From NCBI RefSeq assembly GCF_001605725.1, contig NZ_CP011530.1:1488001-1552000 (forward strand): 64,000 bases of DNA, given 5' to 3'. Within the stretch, counting starts at the first letter, position 1, and every line of letters begins with the position of its first letter. The notes beneath the pieces are model-generated. The model was given only the letters and a program-made list of their open reading frames with translations. It was not told where the DNA came from and made no database searches. Of the stretch, positions 32,944 to 40,506 are shown piece after piece. Both the position numbers and the translations under genes were made by a program. The DNA is from Mycobacteroides immunogenum. Lineage in GTDB: Bacteria > Actinomycetota > Actinomycetes > Mycobacteriales > Mycobacteriaceae.

Positions 32944-33401
32944 TGGCGTTCCCTCGAGGGCTCGGTGCGTTCGGGCGCAAGGTCATCCGACACGGCTGGT
33001 TGGTCGTGGTGATAGCGGTCGTGGCCTCGCTTGCGTCCGTATCCGTGGTGAAGGTGCGCGCGCTATCTGCCCCGTCGGGGCCGGTGGTGAGTCCGAAGGG
33101 TGCACCGAAGCTCCCGTCGTTCGCTCCCAAGCATGTGGTCTACATGGTGTTCGGGGAATCCGCGGGCACAGGGACGCTCACTTACCTAGACGTCGACAGC
33201 AGACCACACCGTGTCGACTTCACGACGTTGCCTTGGACGCACGAAGAAGTGACGACCCGCACGTCGATGTTGGCCAATCTCATGGCCCAGTCAACGGGAG
33301 ATGAACTCGGTTGCAGGATCATCGTCAACGGCGAGGTTCGCGACGAACAGGTCCAGAGTCGCGAGCAGGGATCGGTCGCATGCAAGGTGAAGTCGGCATG
33401 A
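32943..33401 (+). CDS. MmpS-family membrane protein
   Basis: A 152-residue MmpS. One N-terminal helix (about 18-36: GWLVVVIAVVASLASVSVV) anchors a periplasmic beta domain with the family signature HVVYMVFGESAGTGTLTYLD, then a Pro-Trp (TLPWTHEEVTTRTS) and Cys residues in GDELGCRIIVNGEV and SVACKV. MmpS proteins assist the MmpL encoded next door in moving lipids or siderophores. Start ATG shares one base with the PapA-like stop, so the acyl transfer and export genes are translated together. Confidence 0.9.
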   Translation: MAFPRGLGAFGRKVIRHGWLVVVIAVVASLASVSVVKVRALSAPSGPVVSPKGAPKLPSFAPKHVVYMVFGESAGTGTLTYLDVDSRPHRVDFTTLPWTHEEVTTRTSMLANLMAQSTGDELGCRIIVNGEVRDEQVQSREQGSVACKVKSA

Positions 33402-33425
33402 CCACCGCACGAGACGACGTGACAC

Positions 33426-36305
33426 GTGGGTAACAAGCATGTGGGGCCCGACCGCGGCGAAAGGCGCCCTTTCGTCGCGCACGCTGTTCGGGTGCTCGCG
33501 ATCCCGATCGTCCTCTTCTGGGTCGGCGCTGCCGTTGCGGCTAGCTTGTTGGTCCCCAAGCTCGACGGCGTGACAAAGCAACACGCAGGGCCGATGGTTC
33601 CCCTGGATGCGCCTTCGCAGCGCGCAATGCTGCACATTGGCGAGAAGTTTCAAGAATCGACTTCCACGAGCCTCGCCTACATCCTGCTGGAGACCGAGGG
33701 GCGAATACTGGGGGATGCCGACCACAAGTACTACGACGAGTTAATCCGTTTGCTCGACGCGGACAAGCAGCATGTCCAGTTCATCATGAACATGTGGGGT
33801 AAGCCGATCACGGCCGCGGGCAGTCAGAGTCCCGACAACAAGGCCGCCTACGTGATGCTGCGTTTGGTCGGCGATATCGGCGAGGCCGCCGCCAACGAGT
33901 CCACCATCGCACTGCGCAAGACGGTGCAAAATACCCTTGAGCGAACCCCGCCCCCACCCGGACTCAAGGTGTACGTCTCCGGGGCGGCGCCGCTGTCTGC
34001 GGACCTGCTTGACGCCGGCGACAAAAGCATGAAGCGTGTCCTGCTTTTCACAGTTGCTGTCATCATCATCATGCTTGTCTTGGTTTACCGCTCCATTGCA
34101 TGCGTAGTGCTGATATTACTCACCGTCGCTTTCGAATTCACGGTGTCCAACGGCATTGTTTCCTTTTTCGTGGTGCACAATGTCATCGGCATTTCGACAT
34201 TCGCGACCAGTATGGTCGAGTCACTTATCATTGCAGCCGGAACAGATTACGGGATATTTCTGCTCGGCAGATATCACGAGGCACGTAATGCGGGTGAGGA
34301 TCGGGACCGCGCGTTTTACACAACGTTTCACGGAGTGTCGCACGTCATTTTGGGGTCGGGGCTCACCATTGCGGGGGCATGCCTCTGCCTTGGTTTTGCG
34401 CGGCTTGGCTACTTCAATACGATGGGGCCGGCCTGCGCCATCGCCATGTTGGTCACGGTCGCAGCGGCATTGACGCTCGGCCCGGCTCTGCTCGCAATCG
34501 CGAGCAAATTTGGCCTTCTCGACCCGAGACCGACCCGACAGTCTCGGGGATGGCGCAGGGTAGGCACGATCGTCGTGCGCTGGCCAAAGCCAGTCCTCGT
34601 TGCCTCAAGTGCAGCAGTACTGGTCGGGGCCGTCTTTCTGCCGTCCTACCGAGTGAGCTATAACGAGCGGGCCTTCCAGCCGGTGAACACTCCAGCTAAC
34701 GCCGGATTCATGGCCTCGGACCGACATTTTGCGGGCGGGAAACTGAACTCGGAAATGCTCTTGATCGAGTCCGATCACGATATGCGAAACCCTGCCGATT
34801 TCATCTCGCTCGATCATGTCGCCAAGACCATCTTCCACACTCCGGGGATTGCCCAAGTTCAAGGCATCACCCGGCCGGAAGGCCGTCCGATGGAGCGCGC
34901 GTCAATCGCCAACATACTGGCGGGACAAGGTAGTAGCAGTGGTCAACAGCTGCCATTTACCGAGAACCAAGTAGCAGATTTAGATAACCAAGTGGCCGTC
35001 ATGGATCACACCATCTCGATCATGCAGACAGTTATTGGGCTCATGGATCAAATGACGCAACTCACCCATGACATGGTGGGGACAATGGAGGAGATGAAGG
35101 CGCTTACTGACCAGGTGGAAGTAAACATCAGCGCCGTCGACGATTTCCTCAGACCTATTAAGAACTACTACTACTGGGAACCGCACTGTGCGGACATCCC
35201 CATTTGCTGGATGGGGCGGTCGATGTTCGAGTCGATGGACAGCATCGACTCGATGACGGCACTGACAGCGGAGGCGCTGGCCTCCATGCAGGTCATGGAC
35301 CAGCTGCTGCCCCGCATGCTTGCGCAGACACGCATGGCATTAAGTGACATGACCATCATGCGCGGGATGATGGTCAAGTCGCGCGGCACACAGGCGCTGA
35401 ATACCTACACTGCGGCCGACGACGCGAACGACATGATCGATATCGGTCAGGATTTTGACGATTCTCGTAATGATGACCTCTTCTATGCGCCGAAATATAT
35501 CTTCAGTAATACTGACTTTCAGGTCGCTCTCCGGTTTCTTGTCTCGCCGGACGGTACCGCGGCCAGGTTCATCATCAACCATGACGGTGAGGCCCTGAGC
35601 CCCGAGGGGGTAGCCCATGTTAATGCCATCGAAAAGGCCGCCTATGAGGGGCTGAAAGGCACATCTCTCGCCGGGGCGAAGATCTACCTCGGAGGCTCGG
35701 CCTCGAATTATCGAGACATCGAACAATATGTAAAGTCCGATCTGCTGATCGCGGCTATCGCCTCGTTCACTTTGATCTTCGTCATAATGCTGATCATCAC
35801 GCGGAGCATAATTGCCGCGTGCACCATTATCGGCACCGTAGCCTTCTCCTTCTCGGGAGCTTTTGGACTGGGTGTGTTGATTTGGCAGCACATAGTTGGC
35901 TTGAACCTGCACTGGATGGTCCTGCCTCTTGCCTTTATCCTCTTGGTCGCGGTGGGTTCGGATTATAATCTGCTATTAATCGCACGAATGAAGGAAGAAT
36001 TGCACGGCGGAATCCAGACTGGGATCATACGGTCGGTCGGGTCAACCGGTGGTGTTGTGACAGCCGCCGGCTTGGTATTCGCATTCACCATGCTGTCCAT
36101 GGTGCCGAATGATCTACGCGCCATCTCGCAAGTAGGCTCGATTATCTGTGTAGGCCTTCTGCTTGACACCCTGATTGTGCGCTCGTTTATCGTCCCAGCT
36201 ATCGCGAGGATTCTGGGCCCATGGTTCTGGTGGCCGCGAGTCGTGCGTTGGCGCCCGGCGCATACTTCTAACGCAGCACTCACAAGCGCGTCAAAGGGGG
36301 CGTGA
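33426..36305 (+). CDS. MmpL-family RND lipid transporter
   Basis: A 959-residue RND permease with two six-helix repeats and two large periplasmic loops. The proton-relay Asp-Tyr pairs are visible in AAGTDYGIFLLGRYHEA (first half) and VAVGSDYNLLLIARMKEE (second half). The second loop (about 510-660) is Met- and Gln-rich with long helices (VADLDNQVAVMDHTISIMQ), as in MmpL proteins that export glycopeptidolipids, phthiocerols or trehalose lipids. It should carry the island's product, with its MmpS, across the inner membrane. Starts at GTG 33426, 24 bases after mmpS. G+C content falls in this gene compared with flanking genes. Confidence 0.93.
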   Translation: MGNKHVGPDRGERRPFVAHAVRVLAIPIVLFWVGAAVAASLLVPKLDGVTKQHAGPMVPLDAPSQRAMLHIGEKFQESTSTSLAYILLETEGRILGDADHKYYDELIRLLDADKQHVQFIMNMWGKPITAAGSQSPDNKAAYVMLRLVGDIGEAAANESTIALRKTVQNTLERTPPPPGLKVYVSGAAPLSADLLDAGDKSMKRVLLFTVAVIIIMLVLVYRSIACVVLILLTVAFEFTVSNGIVSFFVVHNVIGISTFATSMVESLIIAAGTDYGIFLLGRYHEARNAGEDRDRAFYTTFHGVSHVILGSGLTIAGACLCLGFARLGYFNTMGPACAIAMLVTVAAALTLGPALLAIASKFGLLDPRPTRQSRGWRRVGTIVVRWPKPVLVASSAAVLVGAVFLPSYRVSYNERAFQPVNTPANAGFMASDRHFAGGKLNSEMLLIESDHDMRNPADFISLDHVAKTIFHTPGIAQVQGITRPEGRPMERASIANILAGQGSSSGQQLPFTENQVADLDNQVAVMDHTISIMQTVIGLMDQMTQLTHDMVGTMEEMKALTDQVEVNISAVDDFLRPIKNYYYWEPHCADIPICWMGRSMFESMDSIDSMTALTAEALASMQVMDQLLPRMLAQTRMALSDMTIMRGMMVKSRGTQALNTYTAADDANDMIDIGQDFDDSRNDDLFYAPKYIFSNTDFQVALRFLVSPDGTAARFIINHDGEALSPEGVAHVNAIEKAAYEGLKGTSLAGAKIYLGGSASNYRDIEQYVKSDLLIAAIASFTLIFVIMLIITRSIIAACTIIGTVAFSFSGAFGLGVLIWQHIVGLNLHWMVLPLAFILLVAVGSDYNLLLIARMKEELHGGIQTGIIRSVGSTGGVVTAAGLVFAFTMLSMVPNDLRAISQVGSIICVGLLLDTLIVRSFIVPAIARILGPWFWWPRVVRWRPAHTSNAALTSASKGA

Positions 36306-36310
36306 TTTTG

Positions 36311-37561
36311 ATGCCCACCGCTGAACCGCCGTATGATGGCGCCGCACACAGAATCCGTGCCAAGTCCCGAGAGTTTCGGATCGCGGCGGTTGGTCTGCTC
36401 CTCGCCGCAATGATCGGGCCCGGACAGTTGTATTGCCTTCAGGGAATTCTTCCGCAGGTCGCGCAGGGGCTGCATATCTCTCCGGGCGACAGCCAGCTTA
36501 TTTTCCTGGCGGCATTCGCCGGCTTCGCCGTCGGGCTGATTCCGATCAGCCTGTTATCTGAACGCTATGGCAGGCGACGTATCTTACTAACTTCATCTAC
36601 GCTCGCGACGTTGATCTGTCTGCTTCTGGTGTTCTGTAATGACCTTACTGAAATAGTCTTACTAAGAGCGCTCCAGGGCGCCCTGCTGGCGGGCGTTTCT
36701 GCCATCTTGATGGCATACATAGGAGAAGAGTTTGAGCCCCAGGCTGTCACCCCCGCGATGGGGGTATACGCGGCAGGAAACGCTCTAGGGTCGCTATTGG
36801 GTCAAATGTTGCCAGCCTGGATCGTTGGCGGCACAGGTTCATGGAGATTGGCGCTCGGGGGGCTGGTCGTACTCGTACTTGTGGTAATCATTATTTCTGC
36901 CGTCGCGCTTCCACGTTCAAGATTCTTCGTGCCAAGCAACGTTCCATACGTCCAGGAATCCAAGCTTTTTCTTTCTCACCTTTCAAACCCTCGGATGCTG
37001 GTTGTCTACCTGCTGGTGTTCTGCTTCATGGGCGCGATCATTTCGATATTTAATGCCTTACCTTTTAGGGTTGAATCGCCACCGTTTAACGTATCTCCAA
37101 GCGTGTACGGCACATTTTTCCTGGTTATCCTATTTGGTGTCTTTACCGCGAAGGCCTCGGGCACATTGGCCGCGCGAATCGGAATCAGGAACACGCTACT
37201 TCTGGCTGTTGTCATGATGCTGGCCGGAGTAGCGCTGCTAGCCGTTCCCGTGGTGTGGATCATTGTGCTCGGAGCAGCGCTTGTCACCGGGGGAGGGTTT
37301 GCGGGGTACACGTGCCTCACGAGCCTGTCGGCGACGATCGCGCAAAAAGGTAGAGCTCAAGCATCCGCGCTTTTTCTCGCATCCAGCTTCACCGGGAGCG
37401 CGATGTTGGGACTGATCGGTAGCCGGGTGCTCACGAACGCGGGATGGGACGGCCTACTGGTGTACATCGGCGTACTGATGGTGCTCGGTTTCTTGCTGGC
37501 GCTCACCGTCCGCGATACAACACCCGCCGATGCACATACGAAAGTAGGAAGTCATGACTAG
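36311..37561 (+). CDS. MFS transporter (YnfM-like)
   Basis: A 416-residue, 12-helix transporter resembling the YnfM/arabinose-efflux group: GILPQVAQGLHISPGDSQLIF, SLLSERYGRR in loop 2-3, RALQGALLAGVSAILMAYIGEEF, and GGTGSWRLALGG. ATG at 36311 is preceded by AAAGGGGG with 10-base spacing; GTG at 36302 overlaps the mmpL stop but lies against the ribosome site. It is one of the more A/T-rich genes of the window, with TTA codons that are rare in mycobacteria. It may export a precursor or protect the cell; the substrate is unknown. It overlaps the esterase gene by 8 bases. Confidence 0.87.
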   Translation: MPTAEPPYDGAAHRIRAKSREFRIAAVGLLLAAMIGPGQLYCLQGILPQVAQGLHISPGDSQLIFLAAFAGFAVGLIPISLLSERYGRRRILLTSSTLATLICLLLVFCNDLTEIVLLRALQGALLAGVSAILMAYIGEEFEPQAVTPAMGVYAAGNALGSLLGQMLPAWIVGGTGSWRLALGGLVVLVLVVIIISAVALPRSRFFVPSNVPYVQESKLFLSHLSNPRMLVVYLLVFCFMGAIISIFNALPFRVESPPFNVSPSVYGTFFLVILFGVFTAKASGTLAARIGIRNTLLLAVVMMLAGVALLAVPVVWIIVLGAALVTGGGFAGYTCLTSLSATIAQKGRAQASALFLASSFTGSAMLGLIGSRVLTNAGWDGLLVYIGVLMVLGFLLALTVRDTTPADAHTKVGSHD

Positions 37562-38498
37562 CCCCGTTGATCCTGTCCTGATGTCAGTCCTCGAGGCGAT
37601 CCCCACGGAGCAGCTCAATCGGCCCGAAGATTTGCCCCTGGTACGTGAGTCCCGTCGGCGCGCACCCACCGACAACGTGCCAACGATCGGCCGTGTGAAG
37701 GACATCGTGATTCCGGCTACCGATGCGCCCTCCGTTGCGGCGCGCATCTACTGGCCGGTGGGCTTCGAAGACGCCGGAGAACTCCCGCTTGTCGTCTATT
37801 ACCACGGTGGCGGTTTTGCACTGGGCGGCATCGATTCTCATGATTGGGTCGCGCGGTCGATATGCGCACACATCGAAGCAGTGGTGCTGTCCGTGGATTA
37901 CCGCCTGGCCCCCGAGAATCCCTATCCAGCCGCTGTCGATGATGCCTTTGTTGCGTTGACCTGGGTGGCAGAGCATGCCGCGGAGTTGGGAGCTGATCCG
38001 GCGAGGATCGCGGTAGCCGGCGATTCTGCCGGCGGCAACCTCGCGACCGTGGTTGCCCAGCTAGCGCAGTCCCGCGGTGGCCCACATCTAAAGTTTCAAT
38101 TGCTCTGGTATCCGTGCACCACCAGCGACCTCACCTTGCCGTCGGTCGCCGAGAATTGTGACGGTCCGGTCCTGTCCCGGGACATCATGAGAATCTTTGG
38201 CGAGGCGTATCTCGGTGAGTTGTCCGAAACCGCCGACCCGGCGGCACTGCCCTTCACTGTTGCGCCGGTCAATGGGGACCTTGCGGGTCTACCGCCGGCA
38301 TACATCGCCACCGCGCAACACGACCCGCTTCGAGACGACGGCACGATGTACGCGTCACTGCTCGCAGATGCAGGGGTGCCGGTCCAGCTGCGCAACGCCG
38401 ACACCCTAGTGCACGGCTACCTTGATTTCGCCAGCGTCGTCGCGGCGGCGAAAGAGGAATTCCTACTTTCGTTGGACGCCTGCAAAGCCGCGTTGTAG
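37554..38498 (+). CDS. HSL-family (LipH/NlhH-like) carboxylesterase
   Basis: A 314-residue alpha/beta hydrolase of the hormone-sensitive lipase family. The oxyanion motif YYHGGGFALGG (about 80-90), nucleophile Ser in AVAGDSAGGNLATVV, Asp in ATAQHDPLRDDG and His in LVHGYLDF make a full triad. No signal peptide is seen, so it acts in the cytoplasm. It is the last gene of the island and overlaps the MFS gene. It may hydrolyse an acyl ester of the product or an intermediate, or be general; lipase genes of this type are common in mycobacteria. Confidence 0.88.
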   Translation: MTSPVDPVLMSVLEAIPTEQLNRPEDLPLVRESRRRAPTDNVPTIGRVKDIVIPATDAPSVAARIYWPVGFEDAGELPLVVYYHGGGFALGGIDSHDWVARSICAHIEAVVLSVDYRLAPENPYPAAVDDAFVALTWVAEHAAELGADPARIAVAGDSAGGNLATVVAQLAQSRGGPHLKFQLLWYPCTTSDLTLPSVAENCDGPVLSRDIMRIFGEAYLGELSETADPAALPFTVAPVNGDLAGLPPAYIATAQHDPLRDDGTMYASLLADAGVPVQLRNADTLVHGYLDFASVVAAAKEEFLLSLDACKAAL

Positions 38499-38631
38499 GG
38501 GGTCACTTCGCTTTTGCTGTAAGGCTTTTGGAGCCGGTTGTGCGTTCGTATCGAATTACTCAGGGGGCAAATAGTTTTCGCACCACGGGAACGGCCCGAC
38601 GTGGGTTTGCCGGCTCGCATGGTCGTGGTAA

Positions 38632-39669
38632 ATGGGTACCCTCGGGGAGGTGTCAGACCTTGCGATTCAACTGTCAGAGTCCGGCCGGGATTGGCTGATC
38701 CATAGGCCGGTCAACATCGCGATCTACGTGGTTTTGGCGCTCGCGGTTCGATATGTGTTGCACCGGGCCATCGATCGCCTGGTGCAGGGCGCAAAGCGTA
38801 CGGACCCCGGGGAACGTCCGAAACGCCAGTGGTGGAGCTTCCTGCGCCGGGCGAAGGATCCGGGCGAGCAGGCACCTCCCGACGAGGCCGATCGACGGCC
38901 TTCAACGATGCGTACGTTGCGCGGGCGCACGCAGGATCCGGTCCGTGACGCACGCAGGCGCAAACGCCGTGCGCAACGTGCGCAGACCCTCGGATCCGTG
39001 CTCAAATCGGCAGTCTCGTTCTTGGTGCTGGTCTGGGTGATTCTGCAATCGCTTGCGATCCTGGGGGTTAACGTCGCGCCCTTCATCGCCTCGGCGGGAA
39101 TCGTCGGTGTCGCGCTGGGATTCGGTGCGCAAAACCTGGTGCGCGACTTCATCACTGGCATATTCATGCTGTTCGAGGACCAGTATGGGGTGGGTGACGT
39201 GGTGGACGTCGGTGACGCGGTCGGTACCGTCGAGAGCGTCGGCCTACGGATTACCACGGTGCGCGACCTGCACGGCACCCTCTGGTATGTCCGCAACGGC
39301 GGCATTGCCCGGGTTGGCAACTTCAGCCAGGACTACGCGGTGGCGTTTTTGCAGGTGCCCGTTTCCTATAGCGCAGACGTGGACCTGGCCTGCAAGGTCG
39401 CCCTCGAGGCCGCCCAAGAGGCGGTCGCCGATGACGCGCTGCGCCACGAGGTCATCGGTGCTCCCGAGATGCTCGGCGTTGACGGCATCACCGCGGATGC
39501 GATCAGCCTGCGGTTGACGGTGGCGGTGCGCGCCAACGCGCAGTGGGCGGTGGAACGCGAGCTGCGGCGGCGCATCCTCATCGCATTCGACGAGAACGGT
39601 ATCCGTCCGCTCTACCTGGACGGATTCTCCGGTATGTCCGTCGACGCTCTTGAGAAAGCGAGCCGGTAG
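38632..39669 (+). CDS. MscS-family mechanosensitive channel
   Basis: A 345-residue channel. One helix (about 20-40) precedes a basic cytoplasmic stretch with two poly-Arg clusters (about 50-115), then two pore helices: VLKSAVSFLVLVWVILQSLAI and NVAPFIASAGIVGVALGFGAQNLVRDFITG, the second being the Gly/Ala-rich TM3 of MscS. The beta domain begins FMLFEDQYGVGDVVDVG. It should release solutes on osmotic down-shock. ATG at 38632 is a weak start; GTG at 38650 is an alternative. A 133-base gap, without visible signal, separates it from the island. Confidence 0.88.
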   Translation: MGTLGEVSDLAIQLSESGRDWLIHRPVNIAIYVVLALAVRYVLHRAIDRLVQGAKRTDPGERPKRQWWSFLRRAKDPGEQAPPDEADRRPSTMRTLRGRTQDPVRDARRRKRRAQRAQTLGSVLKSAVSFLVLVWVILQSLAILGVNVAPFIASAGIVGVALGFGAQNLVRDFITGIFMLFEDQYGVGDVVDVGDAVGTVESVGLRITTVRDLHGTLWYVRNGGIARVGNFSQDYAVAFLQVPVSYSADVDLACKVALEAAQEAVADDALRHEVIGAPEMLGVDGITADAISLRLTVAVRANAQWAVERELRRRILIAFDENGIRPLYLDGFSGMSVDALEKASR

Positions 39670-39698
39670 TCATCGCCGGTGCGCAGTACGCTGGACAG

Positions 39699-39905
39699 AT
39701 GGCTGGTAAGGAAATCGACAAGCAGCGGGCAAATGCCGCGCTGGCGGTGATCCGGCAGCACCCGGGAATGGTCTTCTTCCTGGCAGTCCCGGTGCTGGCC
39801 GTCCTCGGAGCGGTCTGGTGGATCGCTGGTCTCGGATGGGCGCTGGTTCTGGCGGTGGTCATCGTGCTCGCCGGCGGTGCCGCGATCGTCATGCGCCGCA
39901 GCTGA
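39699..39905 (+). CDS. Small two-helix membrane protein
   Basis: A 68-residue protein: charged N-terminus (MAGKEIDKQRANAALAVIRQ), then two hydrophobic helices (MVFFLAVPVLAVLGAVWWIAG and WALVLAVVIVLAGGAAIV) joined by a short turn, and a basic end MRRS. It lies 29 bases after the channel gene and could be co-transcribed. The composition is convincing for a real membrane peptide, but I know no function. Confidence 0.6.
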   Translation: MAGKEIDKQRANAALAVIRQHPGMVFFLAVPVLAVLGAVWWIAGLGWALVLAVVIVLAGGAAIVMRRS

Positions 39906-39930
39906 CGCCACGTGCCGGCGCCTCTTGGTT

Positions 39931-39947
39931 GTTCGCTGTAAGCGAAC
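39931..39947. repeat. Perfect 7-bp inverted repeat
   Basis: GTTCGCT and AGCGAAC flank GTA, 12 bases before the direct repeats at 39959. Either a short hairpin closing the membrane-peptide message or an operator for the next gene. Confidence 0.45.
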
Positions 39948-39958
39948 GCCATAGCGTC

Positions 39959-39982
39959 TGTAATTATGTAATTTTGTAATCA
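39959..39982 (+). promoter_or_regulatory. Three unspaced 8-bp direct repeats at a start codon
   Basis: TGTAATTA, TGTAATTT and TGTAATCA follow each other without gaps and end at the A of the start codon. The A/T-rich run stands out sharply from its surroundings. Unspaced short direct repeats are how some ribbon-helix-helix repressors (for example omega) recognise DNA. A -10 box could also lie here, for instance TAATTT. Confidence 0.5.
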
Positions 39983-40506
39983 TGAAGCGAGATCAACAAG
40001 CGGACGCCTCCGACGCCGCGGAATGGTTTGCCGGGCGCCTGCCCGACGCGTGGTTCGAAGGCGACCCCGAGGTCGTCGTCGACAGAGAAGAAATCACCGT
40101 CATCGGACGGCTGGTGGCCGATGAGAGTGAGCAGCAGAGCGAGGCGCGCGCCGCCGGCCGGGCCTCGCGTTTTCGGGAAGAGACGCGCTCGCACCGAATG
40201 CGCATCGCGGACGAGGCGCAGGCCCGCTACGGACGTAAGGTCTCGTGGGGCGTTGACGTCGGCAGCGTCGCAGATTCCGAGCGAATCCTGTTCACGCACA
40301 TCGCAGTTCCGGTGATGACCAGACTGCGTCAGCCGGAGCGCCAGGTACTGGACACGTTGGTCGAGGCCGGAGTAGCCCGATCGCGTTCGGACGCGCTGGC
40401 ATGGGCGGTCCGCCTGGTCGGTGAGCACACCGAGGAATGGCTGGACAAACTGCGTGCCGCGATGGCCGAAGTTCGGGATCTGCGCACGCAGGGCCCGCAG
40501 CTTTAA
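39982..40506 (+). CDS. Conserved hypothetical, possible ribbon-helix-helix region
   Basis: A 174-residue soluble protein, acidic at the N-terminus ([20 protein letters not shown]), with a middle charged helix (residues 48-80, [20 protein letters not shown]) and a C-terminal part (about 110-160) reading [31 protein letters not shown]. That last part fits the strand-helix-helix spacing of CopG-like DNA binders, where a strand is followed by S/R-S-x-A-L-x-x-A. I do not recognise the family for certain. The repeats directly before its start suggest autoregulation. Its stop overlaps the stop of the convergent ABC gene by 4 bases. Confidence 0.7.
   Translation: MKRDQQADASDAAEWFAGRLPDAWFEGDPEVVVDREEITVIGRLVADESEQQSEARAAGRASRFREETRSHRMRIADEAQARYGRKVSWGVDVGSVADSERILFTHIAVPVMTRLRQPERQVLDTLVEAGVARSRSDALAWAVRLVGEHTEEWLDKLRAAMAEVRDLRTQGPQL

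Noticed and set aside
23393..38498. Island as a prophage or transposon-borne element
   Set aside because: No integrase, transposase, tRNA at the edges or flanking direct repeats could be found; transfer is suggested only by composition.
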